This document shows, piece by piece, positions 32,247-40,733 of a DNA stretch of 49,680 nucleotides. Location of the stretch: positions 1 through 49,680 of the forward strand of contig CASFJO010000013.1 in NCBI GenBank assembly GCA_949295035.1, in the 5' to 3' direction. The translations under genes and the position numbers were made by a program. Below the pieces are notes generated by a model, which was not told the origin of the DNA, searched no databases, and worked only from the letters and a program-made list of their open reading frames with translations. Source of the DNA: an uncultured Gemmiger sp. Its GTDB lineage: Bacteria > Bacillota > Clostridia > Oscillospirales > Ruminococcaceae. Each line of letters opens with the position of its first letter. The stretch's first letter is position 1.

Positions 32247-32262
32247 AAGGAGGCTCGTTCGC

Positions 32263-33759
32263 ATGGGAAAGGACCTCCGCAGAGACCGACCGGAACGCCG
32301 TTTTCCGTTCCCCCTGCCTGCCCGGCCCTCCGCCCGGGTATTCCGCAACGGCTCGGCCGCCACGCTGCTGACGGTGCTGGCAATAGCCGCCGCCGTGCTG
32401 GTAAACCTGATCGCCCGCGCTCTGCCCGTCTCGGCCAGCCAGTTTGATCTGAGTGAGACCGGGCTGTATACCCTGGGGGATGTATCGCTGGGCATCCTGG
32501 ACCAGCTGGATCAAGATGTGACCATCTACTACCTGGCCATGACCGCCACTGTGGACAGCAATGTGACCGCCCTGCTGGACCAGTACGCCGGGCACAGCAG
32601 CCACATTCGCTGGCAGCAGAAGGACCCGGCCCTTTATCCGGCCTTCGCCCGCCAGATGGGGGTGGAGGACGCCACCGACGGCAGCCTGATCGTGACCAGC
32701 GGCGAGCGCACCAAACTGGTGGACGGCAGCCTGCTCTACACCAGCGAATTCGACTACGACACCTACACCACTGTGGCCAGCTTTGACGCGGAGAACCAGA
32801 TCACCAGCGCGGTGCAGTATGTGACCGGCGGCGAACTGCCGGTGGTGTACCAGCTGACCGGACATGGTGAGAGCGCGCTCTCCGATGGGGCGCAGCAGGC
32901 GCTGGGGCTGCAGAACGTGGAATTGCGGCAGCTGAATCTGCTCTCGGATGACATCCCGGAGGACGCGGATGCGCTGGTGATCTGTGCGCCCGGCTCGGAT
33001 TTTGCTCAGGAGGATGTGGAAACGCTGCGCAGCTGGCTGCTGGAGGGAGGCCGGATGCTGGTTTGCACCAATCCCGGGGCGGACACCCCCAATCTGGACA
33101 GCCTGATGGAGGACTGGGGATTGAGCCGGATCGACGGGCTGGTGATCGAGGGCAGCAGTGCCCATCATCTGCAGGGGGCGAACTATTATCTGCTGCCCGA
33201 TCAGGGCAGCCACCCCATCAACGACGCAGTGGATGACGGGCTGTATGTGCTGGCTCCGGAGGCGCAGGCTATCCGGGTAGCGGACCAGCTGCCCGAGGGA
33301 GTGGCGGTGAGCGAACTGCTGACAACCAGTGACAGCGCCTATAACAAATCCGAAGGCTATGCCATGGCCACCCTGGACAAAGAGGAGGGTGACGAGACCG
33401 GCCGGTTCGTGCTGGCAGTGGCGGCTACCCTGGGCGCGGCGGAGAGCGGCGACGAAGAGGCGGCGGGCGACAGCGGGCCGGAGAGCCGGCTGATATGGCT
33501 GAGCTGCCCGACACTGTTCATGACCGATGAACTGGACCTGATCACCGCCGGCGGCAACGGCCAGTTTGTACTGGGCTGTATCAGCTGGCTGGCCAGCCAG
33601 GACACCACCTCACTGATCGCCGCCAAGAGCCTGATGCTGGAGGGGCTGAGCCTGAGTTCCGGCCAGGTGACCCTGTGGGCGGGCGTATTTCTGGTACTCA
33701 TCCCGCTGGCACTGCTCATCCTGGGCATCGTGGTGACCCTGAAACGGAGGAGACGCTGA
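32263..33759 (+). CDS. GldG-like ABC auxiliary protein
   Basis: A 498-residue membrane-anchored protein. A basic tail is followed by one helix (about 33-53), a large extracytoplasmic part with the ABC_transp_aux pattern (NLIARALPVSASQFDLSETG, then TLGDVSLGILDQLDQDVTIY) and a C-terminal helix (WAGVFLVLIPLALLILG, about 473-489). The FDLSETGLYTLGD opening matches the GldG/IFT52-like family, where FDLT-x-x-x-x-x-TLS is conserved. In Bacteroidetes GldFG-A is a gliding-motility ABC system; in Firmicutes such sets are exporters of unknown cargo. AAAGGAGG precedes the ATG. It overlaps the next gene by one base (TGATG). Confidence 0.88.
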   Translation: MGKDLRRDRPERRFPFPLPARPSARVFRNGSAATLLTVLAIAAAVLVNLIARALPVSASQFDLSETGLYTLGDVSLGILDQLDQDVTIYYLAMTATVDSNVTALLDQYAGHSSHIRWQQKDPALYPAFARQMGVEDATDGSLIVTSGERTKLVDGSLLYTSEFDYDTYTTVASFDAENQITSAVQYVTGGELPVVYQLTGHGESALSDGAQQALGLQNVELRQLNLLSDDIPEDADALVICAPGSDFAQEDVETLRSWLLEGGRMLVCTNPGADTPNLDSLMEDWGLSRIDGLVIEGSSAHHLQGANYYLLPDQGSHPINDAVDDGLYVLAPEAQAIRVADQLPEGVAVSELLTTSDSAYNKSEGYAMATLDKEEGDETGRFVLAVAATLGAAESGDEEAAGDSGPESRLIWLSCPTLFMTDELDLITAGGNGQFVLGCISWLASQDTTSLIAAKSLMLEGLSLSSGQVTLWAGVFLVLIPLALLILGIVVTLKRRRR

Positions 33760-34364
33760 TGAAACAGAAACGGCTGCTGCTGTTGGGCATGATCGGGCTG
33801 GTGACGCTGCTCGGGGCCGGGCTGGCGCTGGTGAGCCTGCTGGCCCGGGAAACGGAAACCGAACCGGAGACCACCATTGCCCTGACCGATTATGCCCCGG
33901 CGGACATTACCGCCATCCAATATACCCGGGATGGCGATACGGTGGATCTGGCGCTGGTGAGCGAAACGGTGGAGGCCACCGACGCAAGCACCGGCGAGGC
34001 CACCACCGAGGAGGAAAGCCGCTGGGTGCTGGCGGACCGGCCGGAGGAGACGGTGGACCAGACGCTGGTGAACAGCATGACCACCGCGCTGGGTACCCTG
34101 ACCGCCACCCGGGACCTGGGAGAAAACGAGAGCCTGGCCCGGTTCGGGCTGGATGAACCGGTCCTGACGGTACAGGCCACCGTAAACGGTACGGATCAAC
34201 GCTACTATTTTGGTGACACCAACGAGGTGACCGGCGATGTCTACCTGATGGTGGAGGGCAAGACCAGCCTGTACACCGTGAATTACACCAGTCTGGCTGT
34301 GTTTCGGTACAGCGCGGACGAGTTGATCCAGGTGATCACCGCCGAGGCGAAACCCGAGGAATAA
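33759..34364 (+). CDS. DUF4340 membrane-anchored protein
   Basis: A 201-residue protein with one N-terminal helix (LLLLGMIGLVTLLGAGLALVS) and an extracytoplasmic domain of the DUF4340 type: SLARFGLDEPVLTVQATVN then YYFGDTNEVTGDVYLMVEG. DUF4340 proteins regularly follow GldG-like genes and are thought to be part of the same exporter. The ATG overlaps the previous stop. A very strong terminator follows. The acidic stretch near residues 72-82 (STGEATTEEES) is a likely surface loop. Confidence 0.85.
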   Translation: MKQKRLLLLGMIGLVTLLGAGLALVSLLARETETEPETTIALTDYAPADITAIQYTRDGDTVDLALVSETVEATDASTGEATTEEESRWVLADRPEETVDQTLVNSMTTALGTLTATRDLGENESLARFGLDEPVLTVQATVNGTDQRYYFGDTNEVTGDVYLMVEGKTSLYTVNYTSLAVFRYSADELIQVITAEAKPEE

Positions 34365-34366
34365 GC

Positions 34367-34416
34367 GCGAAAAGGCCGGGCCCGGAAACTTTTGTTTCCG
34401 GGCCCGGCCTTTTCGC
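34367..34416. terminator. Very strong bidirectional terminator
   Basis: GCGAAAAGGCCGGGCCCGGA pairs with its complement across a short T-rich loop (34367-34416), with AAAA/TTTT flanks on both strands. It ends the ABC operon (plus) and plsY (minus). Confidence 0.93.
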
Positions 34417-35151
34417 TTACTTTTTCTTTTCGCCAAATTTATACTCGGTGCCATTGCGCAGCCGCTGGATATTGGCTCGGTGCATCCAAACCACCAGCGC
34501 GCCCATAATGGCGGCGCAGAGGGTGGGGAACCAGATCACGCCGCCCCGATACCAGCACCAGAGAGCGGTAAAGACAGGATACAGCACTGCTACGGTAATG
34601 CTGGACAGGCTGACGATCCGGGTGGAAAAAGCCAGCGCAAAGAACACCACTGCCAGGGCGGCCACCACCACGGGCTGACTGGCCAGGATGGCTCCGGCGG
34701 CCACAGCCACCCCTTTTCCGCCCTTAAAGCCGAACCAGACCGGCCACAGATGGCCGCAGGTGGCGGCGATGGCGGCCAGATGGGCCCCATACACCGCCGC
34801 GTCCGGCACCGGCAGAAAAGCCCCAAAGAGCAGCCGGCCGATCAGAACAGCCAGCGCCCCCTTGCCCATATCCCCCGCCAGGGTCAGCGCGGCGGCTTTT
34901 TTGCCGTAGGTGCGCAGGATATTGGTGGTGCCCGCGTTGCCGCTGCCCCGGCTGCGCACGTCCTCCTTGAACAGCAGGCGGCTGACCACCACCCCGAAAT
35001 CAATGCTGCCCAGCAGATAGGCCTGTGCCAGACAGACAACCGCGAGCAGAATTACCGTCCACACCGGCGAGCCGCTCACAAAGATCGCCGTGGGGCCGTC
35101 CGCCCCGCCGATCACGCCCAGGGACGCCTGGGACAAGATATTGCCGTTCAT
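34417..35151 (-). CDS. plsY: Glycerol-3-phosphate acyltransferase PlsY with N-terminal extension
   Basis: A 244-residue membrane enzyme that acylates glycerol-3-phosphate from acyl-phosphate, the first step of phospholipid synthesis. PlsY motifs are clear: GSIDFGVVVSRLLF (motif 1), RSRGSGNAGTTNILRTYGKK (the phosphate-binding GSGNxGxTN) and WFGFKGGKGVAVAAG (the FKGGKGVA motif). Most PlsY proteins are near 200 residues and begin at motif 1. Here about 40 extra residues precede it and include GVIGGADGPTAIFVSG, a motif known from sodium-pump decarboxylase beta subunits. AAGGAGGG before ATG 35151 supports the long start. It is the last gene after DUF512 and der. Confidence 0.93.
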   Translation of the reverse strand: MNGNILSQASLGVIGGADGPTAIFVSGSPVWTVILLAVVCLAQAYLLGSIDFGVVVSRLLFKEDVRSRGSGNAGTTNILRTYGKKAAALTLAGDMGKGALAVLIGRLLFGAFLPVPDAAVYGAHLAAIAATCGHLWPVWFGFKGGKGVAVAAGAILASQPVVVAALAVVFFALAFSTRIVSLSSITVAVLYPVFTALWCWYRGGVIWFPTLCAAIMGALVVWMHRANIQRLRNGTEYKFGEKKK

Positions 35152-35176
35152 ACCGCCGATCCCTCCTTCCGGATGT

Positions 35177-36508
35177 TCACCGGGTCTTGCCGTCTCCCCG
35201 CTCCCGCACAAGCAGCCGCACGGGTGTGCCTTCCAGACCAAACGTCTCCCGGATCTGGTTCTCGATATATCGCTGGTAGGAGAAATGGAACAGGTCCGCC
35301 CGGTTCACAAAGCAGACAAACGTGGGCGGCCGGGTGGAAGCCTGGGTCATATAGAAAATCTTTAGCCGCCGCCCCTTATCGCTGGGGGGCTGCACCCGGG
35401 CGGTGGCCCGGGCCAGCAGTTCGTTCAGCACGCCGGTGGTCACACGGAGGGCGTTCTGCCCGTCCACGTACCGGATCAGCTCCATCAGCCGGTCCACCCG
35501 CTGACCGGTACGGGCGCTGATGAAGATGATGGGCGCGTAGGACATAAAGCTGAAATCGTCCATGAGTTTTTTGCGCATGACGTCCATGGTCTTATCGTCC
35601 TTGTCCACCGCGTCCCACTTGTTGACCGCGATGATGCACCCCTTGCCCTGCTCATGGGCGTAGCCGGCCACCTTGCTGTCCTGCTCGGTAAAGCCCTCGG
35701 TCGCGTCGACCAGGATCACGCAGACCCGGCTGCGCTCCACCGCCGCCAGGCTGCGCAGCACACTGTACCGCTCCACCCCGTCTTCCACCTTGGCTTTCTT
35801 GCGCAGGCCGGCGGTGTCGGTAAAGATGAATTTGCCGTACTGGTTCTCCACCGGGCTGTCGATCGCATCCCGGGTGGTACCGGCTTCATTGGCCACGATC
35901 ATCCGGTTTTCACCCAGGATATAGTTCACCAGGCTGGACTTGCCCACATTGGGGCGGCCGATCACCGCCACCGGGATCCGGTCGTCTTCTTCCTCGTTTT
36001 CGCCGCCCTCGGGCAGATGGGCGCAGACCGCGTCCAGCAGGTCGCCGGTACCGTGGCCGTGCACAGCCGACACCGGGATCACCTCGCCCAGGCCCAGGGA
36101 ATAAAAGTCGTACAACTCCATAGGGGGCTCGCCCACCTTGTCGCACTTATTGACCGCCAGAACCACCGGTTTGCCGCTGCGCATGAGCAATCCGGCCACG
36201 TCCTGGTCCAGGGCGGTGACCCCCGCACGCAGGTCGGTGACCATGATGATGCAGTCGGCCGAATCAATGGCCAGCTGGGCCTGCTGGCGCATGTGCAGCA
36301 GCATCCCGTCGTCCACATTGGGCTCCAGGCCGCCGGTATCCACCAGCAGGAACTTCTGGTTCTGCCATTCACAGTCCCCAAAGATCCGGTCCCGGGTAAC
36401 GCCGGGGGTATCCTCCACGATGGCCAGGCGCTGGCCGATCAGTTTATTGAACAAGGTGGACTTGCCTACGTTGGGCCGGCCCACTACCGCTACGATCGGT
36501 TTCGGCAT
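35177..36508 (-). CDS. der: Ribosome biogenesis GTPase Der
   Basis: A 443-residue double-Era GTPase needed for 50S assembly. Two G domains each have a full set of motifs: GRPNVGKSTLFNKL, DTGGL and NKCD in the first, and GRPNVGKSSLVNYIL, DTAGL and NKWD in the second. The C-terminal KH-like domain ends the protein. Length is normal. AAAGGAGGAGG precedes ATG 36508. It lies between a DUF512 radical SAM gene (24 bp) and plsY (25 bp), which is the usual order in Clostridia. Confidence 0.97.
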   Translation of the reverse strand: MPKPIVAVVGRPNVGKSTLFNKLIGQRLAIVEDTPGVTRDRIFGDCEWQNQKFLLVDTGGLEPNVDDGMLLHMRQQAQLAIDSADCIIMVTDLRAGVTALDQDVAGLLMRSGKPVVLAVNKCDKVGEPPMELYDFYSLGLGEVIPVSAVHGHGTGDLLDAVCAHLPEGGENEEEDDRIPVAVIGRPNVGKSSLVNYILGENRMIVANEAGTTRDAIDSPVENQYGKFIFTDTAGLRKKAKVEDGVERYSVLRSLAAVERSRVCVILVDATEGFTEQDSKVAGYAHEQGKGCIIAVNKWDAVDKDDKTMDVMRKKLMDDFSFMSYAPIIFISARTGQRVDRLMELIRYVDGQNALRVTTGVLNELLARATARVQPPSDKGRRLKIFYMTQASTRPPTFVCFVNRADLFHFSYQRYIENQIRETFGLEGTPVRLLVRERGDGKTR

Positions 36509-36532
36509 GTCGATCGCCTCCTCCTTTGGTTT

Positions 36533-37843
36533 TCAGTTGGTCTTTTCCCCCAGCACGGCGCGCAGCGTGCCCGCGCCGTCGGCGGGAAGGATCCGGATGC
36601 GTACCCCCAGCTGCTTTTCCAGCCCGGCCACGGTGACGCTGTCCAAAAACATGTCCTTCTCGTCCCGCAGCATCACTTCCGGCACACCCAGTACCCGGCT
36701 GGTCAGCCTGCCCTTGCACTGGGCCAGGATATCGGTGGCGGTCACAAGCCCCGCCACGCTCACATTTCCGCCAAAGAAATCGTTACGGATCGGGTGCACC
36801 GCCACCTTCACCGCCGGGAACCGCCGATTCAGTTCTTCCATGAGCCGGTGGATCAGCGGCGCGGCCAGGGTGCCGGTGACCACATCCATCCGACGGGGCA
36901 GCCAGGCCCGGCGGGGCTGAAACAGCTCATCCAGAAATTCATCGTGAAACTTGCGCCACATGCCCACGCCGTTTTCCAGCTGGGGATACTCCTCGTAAAA
37001 ATCGGCCGAAGGGATGGGCCGGCCGGCCAGCAGGTACCACTCGTCGCCCGGATAGACCAGACGGGTGCCCAGTTCGGCGCGGCACTCACTGCCGAAAGAT
37101 TCCAGAATATCCAGCACCTCGGCGGCGCTGGCCGGGTCGTAGGGCTGCAGTTTATACAGCCTGTCCCGGTAGCGGGTCAGGCCGCTGGGTACCGCCGCGA
37201 TACTTTTTACATGAGGGGCCAGCGCCTTCAGGTCCCGGAGGGTGCGGCGCAGTTCGTCCCCGTCATTGACGCCCCGGCAAAGCACCAGCTGGCAGTTCAT
37301 CTCGATGCCCGCAGCGGCGAACCGGGGCAGGTAGTCCAGCACCTCCCCCGCCCGCTTGTTGGCCATCATCCGCACCCGCAGCTGCGGGTTGGTGGTATGC
37401 ACAGAGATGTTGATGGGGCTGATGTGCATGGTCTGGATACGCTCCACCTCGTGGGCGCTCAGATTGGTCAGGGTGACGTAATTGCCGAACAGAAAACTCA
37501 GCCGCTCGTCATCATCTTTGAAATACAGGGTATCCCGCATACCGGGGGGCAGCTGGTCGATAAAGCAGAACATGCAGTGGTTGGCGCAGGAATGCTTCTC
37601 GTCGATCAGATAGGTCTCAAATCCACAGCCCAACGGTTCGTATTCCGGCTTGTCCACCTGCAGGTAATCCAGACGCCCTTCGGTGGAAACAGCCAGCTGA
37701 AAAGACGAGCCGGAAGTGTAAAACTGATAGTCCAGCATGTCGTTGAGCTCGTTGCCGTCCGCCGAGAGCAGCACCGAGCCGGGCCGGATGCCCAGCCGCT
37801 CCGCCGCCGACCCCTTTTCCACCTGCTGTACGCGCACCGCCAT
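36533..37843 (-). CDS. DUF512 radical SAM protein with PDZ-like N-terminus
   Basis: A 436-residue predicted iron-sulfur enzyme. Residues 1-60 form a PDZ-like fold, followed by the cluster-binding CANHCMFCFIDQLP, with cysteines at 86, 90 and 93 (C-x3-C-x2-C). The second half is DUF512, beginning near SAEVLDILESFG. Homologs sit beside der in many Firmicutes; one group is named for YwlG-like or oxidoreductase roles, but the substrate is not known. The start at 37843 is chosen for AGGAGG ten bases upstream; a longer frame up to 37906 would run into the terminator of rpmF. Confidence 0.88.
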   Translation of the reverse strand: MAVRVQQVEKGSAAERLGIRPGSVLLSADGNELNDMLDYQFYTSGSSFQLAVSTEGRLDYLQVDKPEYEPLGCGFETYLIDEKHSCANHCMFCFIDQLPPGMRDTLYFKDDDERLSFLFGNYVTLTNLSAHEVERIQTMHISPINISVHTTNPQLRVRMMANKRAGEVLDYLPRFAAAGIEMNCQLVLCRGVNDGDELRRTLRDLKALAPHVKSIAAVPSGLTRYRDRLYKLQPYDPASAAEVLDILESFGSECRAELGTRLVYPGDEWYLLAGRPIPSADFYEEYPQLENGVGMWRKFHDEFLDELFQPRRAWLPRRMDVVTGTLAAPLIHRLMEELNRRFPAVKVAVHPIRNDFFGGNVSVAGLVTATDILAQCKGRLTSRVLGVPEVMLRDEKDMFLDSVTVAGLEKQLGVRIRILPADGAGTLRAVLGEKTN

Positions 37844-37871
37844 AATCGGGTAACCTCCTGTAGGATAACAA

Positions 37872-37902
37872 AGCAAAAAGGGGAAGGCATGCCCTCCCCT
37901 TT
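37872..37902 (-). terminator. Terminator of yceD-rpmF
   Basis: AAAGGGGA and TCCCCTTT pair around a CATG-centred loop (37877-37902). On the minus strand TTTTTGCTTTG follows. It lies before the DUF512 gene, which may rely on read-through. Confidence 0.75.
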
Positions 37903-37918
37903 GCACTGAAAGCCTGGA

Positions 37919-38101
37919 TCAGGCTTCCTTCTTGACGATTTCCTTGCCCTTGTAGTAGCCGCAGTTGCCGCATACCTGGTGGGGGAGTTTGTACTCGCCG
38001 CACTGTTCGCACTTGACCAGAGCGGGGGCCTCCAGCTTCCACACAGAGGAGCGACGCTTGTCGCGCCGTGCCTTGGAAACCTTTCTCTTGGGTACTGCCA
38101 T
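37919..38101 (-). CDS. rpmF: 50S ribosomal protein L32
   Basis: A 60-residue L32. MAVPKRKVSKARRDKRR at the start and the zinc-ribbon cysteines in CEQCGEYKLPHQVCGNCG are diagnostic. It is coupled to the DUF177 gene upstream, as in most bacteria; plsX, which usually follows, is missing. AGGAGGTG precedes the ATG. Confidence 0.97.
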   Translation of the reverse strand: MAVPKRKVSKARRDKRRSSVWKLEAPALVKCEQCGEYKLPHQVCGNCGYYKGKEIVKKEA

Positions 38102-38129
38102 CTTTAAGCACCTCCTCGATGGAATTCTG

Positions 38130-38633
38130 TCATTGAAGCAGTTGTTTCAATATACTCAGCCTTGCGTCTGCGGGGGCATCATCGCCGGCCTGCCGCTGAC
38201 AGGCACAGCCTGCCGCTTTTGGTTGTCCGCATACGGGGCAAAGTCCCTGACAATCCGGGCTGCACAGCAGCACGGGTTCGACCTCCAGCACCAGTTCCTG
38301 ATACACCAGCTCGTCCAGATCCAGGGCACCGTTCTCCGCCAGGGGAAGCTCGAACTCCTCGCTGTCAGGATCGGACGGACGGATCAGCCACCGGCGTTCA
38401 AAACACACCGGCTGACGTACAGGCGCCAGGCATCGGGCACAAGACGCGCAGACCTGCGACTCCACCCTGAGCACAAGTTCCACATCCGCCTCGCCGGGAT
38501 AGGCCGCGAACTCCACCGAAGCCGGTGTGTCCGCCGTATAGCCCGGGAAATCCGCTTTGCGCAGATCCACCGTAAAGGACTGGCGCCAAGGCTCTCGCCC
38601 ATTGTGCAGAAACTGTTTCAGATCAAATTGCAT
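38130..38633 (-). CDS. YceD/DUF177 family protein
   Basis: A 167-residue DUF177 protein, linked to 23S rRNA accumulation in other bacteria. Two cysteine pairs are visible: CASCARCLAP (about residues 71-80) and CSPDCQGLCPVCGQP (about 128-142), which probably bind zinc. It precedes rpmF by 28 bp. The start at 38633 follows TTGAGGTAG. A near-consensus promoter lies just upstream. Confidence 0.9.
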   Translation of the reverse strand: MQFDLKQFLHNGREPWRQSFTVDLRKADFPGYTADTPASVEFAAYPGEADVELVLRVESQVCASCARCLAPVRQPVCFERRWLIRPSDPDSEEFELPLAENGALDLDELVYQELVLEVEPVLLCSPDCQGLCPVCGQPKAAGCACQRQAGDDAPADARLSILKQLLQ

Positions 38634-38658
38634 AGTCTACCTCAAAGGCCGCTTATCA

Positions 38659-38687
38659 ATTATACCCACTGTACAATGGTTTGTCAA
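38659..38687 (-). promoter_or_regulatory. Full-consensus promoter of yceD-rpmF
   Basis: On the minus strand TTGACA (38687-38682), a 17-bp spacer and TATAAT (38664-38659). Confidence 0.95.
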
Positions 38688-38774
38688 CCATAAAATCCGG
38701 AGGAAATCAACTTTTTTGGCATTTTCTTCCGATACGGCGGCTAAAGCGGGCGTTCTTCCTGCCAATATACGGAT

Positions 38775-38827
38775 ACGGCGGGGGCCTGTTCCGGCCCCCG
38801 CCGTCCGCTATCCGCCGCGCGGCGGAT
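38775..38827. repeat. Two adjacent GC-rich palindromes
   Basis: A 12-bp stem (38775-38786 with 38793-38804) and a perfect 18-bp palindrome, ATCCGCCGCGCGGCGGAT (38810-38827), that overlaps the last codon of the next gene. They lie after the P-loop gene on the minus strand. There is no T run, so they may act as a Rho-independent-like block, an mRNA 3' end stabiliser or a protein site. Confidence 0.55.
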
Positions 38828-39231
38828 CACAGATACTTGGAAACGCTCTCCGGCAGCGTATCGCGGTCAGCCGAAACGGTGACCACCAGTTTCAGGCTCT
38901 CGCCCGCAATGGCGTTCAGCTGATCCAGCACATTGCCCAAAGCGGCCAGGTCATGGTCCAGCACCTTCAGCACACCGTCGATATACAGTTCGGTGATGTC
39001 GTAGTTCCCGGCCAGGACACCGGCGACAAAGCCGTAGAACATGTCGGCGCCGGCCACGTGATACTCGTCCATATCCACCAGACGGGCTTGGTGGTCGATA
39101 TCGTATGTGAGCTGCATGCCCTTCTCGATGACCACCACGTTGCCGGAGGTGGTGCGGGTGCCGGCGTTGATCATGTCCACCAGGGTCTTGGTCTTGCCGG
39201 AGCCTTTGGTGCCGACGATAAGTTGAATCAT
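38827..39231 (-). CDS. Small P-loop ATP-binding protein, unknown function
   Basis: A 134-residue protein starting MIQLIVGTKGSGKT, with a clear Walker A (GTKGSGKT, residues 7-14) and a likely Walker B strand (ITELYIDGV). It resembles only the core of a P-loop NTPase. In some Clostridia such short proteins are annotated as ATPase or twitching-motility protein, without evidence. CAAGGAGG precedes ATG 39231, 46 bp after pgi on the same strand. Function not assigned. Confidence 0.75.
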   Translation of the reverse strand: MIQLIVGTKGSGKTKTLVDMINAGTRTTSGNVVVIEKGMQLTYDIDHQARLVDMDEYHVAGADMFYGFVAGVLAGNYDITELYIDGVLKVLDHDLAALGNVLDQLNAIAGESLKLVVTVSADRDTLPESVSKYL

Positions 39232-39277
39232 AAGGGTATACCTCCTTGTATTTTCACACTGCGATCAGTGCGGGGGA

Positions 39278-40615
39278 TCAGTCTGCCAGTTTGGCTTCCA
39301 GTTCAGCCTTGCGGTCCTCATAACCGGGTTTGCCCAGCAGGGCGAACATATTTTTCTTGTAGCTTTCCACGCCGGGCTGATCGAACGGATTCACGCCCAG
39401 CAGGTAGCCGCTGACCGCGCAGGCCCGCTCGAAGAAGTAGATCAGGCCGCCAAGATCGTACTCGGACAGGCCGTCCACCTCCAGCAGGATGTTGGGCACG
39501 CCGCCGTCGGTGTGGGCCAGCACGGTGCCCTCCAGCGCCTTGTGGTTGACCACGCTCATGTTTTGACCGGCCAGGAAATCCAGGCCGTCGAAGTTGTCCG
39601 CGCTGCGCTCGATGAACAGGTCGCGGGCGGGCTTTTTGATATCCACCACCGTCTCGAACATGATCCGGGCACCGTCCTGCACGAACTGGCCCATGGAGTG
39701 CAGGTCGGTGGAGAACACCACGCTGGTGGGCATCAGGCCCTTCTGGTCTTTGCCCTCGCTCTCGCCGTACAGCTGCTTGTACCACTCATTCATCATGGTG
39801 AAATTGGGCTCATAGCAGGCCATCAGTTCCACCGCTTTGCCCTTGCGGTACAGGATATTGCGGGCGGCCGCGTAGCGGTAGCAGGCATTGTCCGGGCTGA
39901 GGACGGAATACTCGGCCATGGCGTCGGCCGCGCCCTGCATCAGCGCGTCAATGTCGCAGCCGGCGCAGGCGATGGGCAGCAGGCCCACGGCGGTGAGCAC
40001 CGAATACCGGCCGCCCACGTCGTCGGGCACCACGAAGGTCTCCCACCCCTGGGCGTCAGCCAGCTGCTTCAGGGTGCCGCGGGCCCGGTCGGTGGTGGCG
40101 TAGATCCGGCGGCGCGCCTCTTCGGCGCCCACGGTGTCCTCCAGATATTTTTTGAACACACGGAAGGCCAGGGCGGGCTCGGTTGTGGTGCCGGACTTGG
40201 AGATCACGTTCACGCTGACCCGCTTGCCGCGGCAGCAATCCAGGATATCCTGCAGATAGGCCGGGCTGATGGAGTTGCCGGCGAAGAAGATCTGGGGGCC
40301 GCCCTGCACGGTGCAGTTGTACAGCATGCCTTTGACCGCCTCGATCACGGCGCGGGCACCCAGATAAGAACCGCCGATACCGATGACAACCAGCACATCG
40401 CTGTCGGAACGGATGCGGGCAGCGGCGGCCTTGATGCGGGCAAACTCCTCTTTATCGTAGGCGACCGGGAGATCGGTCCAGCCCAGGAAATCGTTGCCCG
40501 GGCCGGTCTTGCTCTCCAGCATCTGGTGCGCCAGTTCCACCTGGGGGTAAATGGCGGCAAATTCCTCGTCGCGCACAAACCCTTTCAGGTGTTTTGCATT
40601 GAATTTTACGCTCAT
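39278..40615 (-). CDS. pgi: Glucose-6-phosphate isomerase
   Basis: A 445-residue glycolytic enzyme that interconverts glucose-6-phosphate and fructose-6-phosphate. The family signatures [14 protein letters not shown] (N-terminal sugar-phosphate loop), [15 protein letters not shown] and the late [12 protein letters not shown] motif are present. The length is the shorter Firmicute type (about 440-450). The start at 40615 is chosen for GGGAGG seven bases upstream; an earlier frame start at 40681 would include the promoter. It has its own promoter. Confidence 0.97.
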   Translation of the reverse strand: MSVKFNAKHLKGFVRDEEFAAIYPQVELAHQMLESKTGPGNDFLGWTDLPVAYDKEEFARIKAAAARIRSDSDVLVVIGIGGSYLGARAVIEAVKGMLYNCTVQGGPQIFFAGNSISPAYLQDILDCCRGKRVSVNVISKSGTTTEPALAFRVFKKYLEDTVGAEEARRRIYATTDRARGTLKQLADAQGWETFVVPDDVGGRYSVLTAVGLLPIACAGCDIDALMQGAADAMAEYSVLSPDNACYRYAAARNILYRKGKAVELMACYEPNFTMMNEWYKQLYGESEGKDQKGLMPTSVVFSTDLHSMGQFVQDGARIMFETVVDIKKPARDLFIERSADNFDGLDFLAGQNMSVVNHKALEGTVLAHTDGGVPNILLEVDGLSEYDLGGLIYFFERACAVSGYLLGVNPFDQPGVESYKKNMFALLGKPGYEDRKAELEAKLAD

Positions 40616-40652
40616 GCGTCTGCCTCCCTTTAGCAGTGGATGTCTTGTAATA

Positions 40653-40681
40653 ACTATACCGTTTTGCCGGAGTACTGTCAA
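40653..40681 (-). promoter_or_regulatory. pgi promoter
   Basis: On the minus strand TTGACA (40681-40676), a 17-bp spacer and TATAGT (40658-40653). GGCAGACGC at 40682-40690 and its complement at 40616-40624 flank the region; the significance is unknown. Confidence 0.9.
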
Positions 40682-40733
40682 GGCAGACGCTTCAAGTTTG
40701 ACAGAAAAAGCGGAGTTTCTTTCCCGGCCGCGC

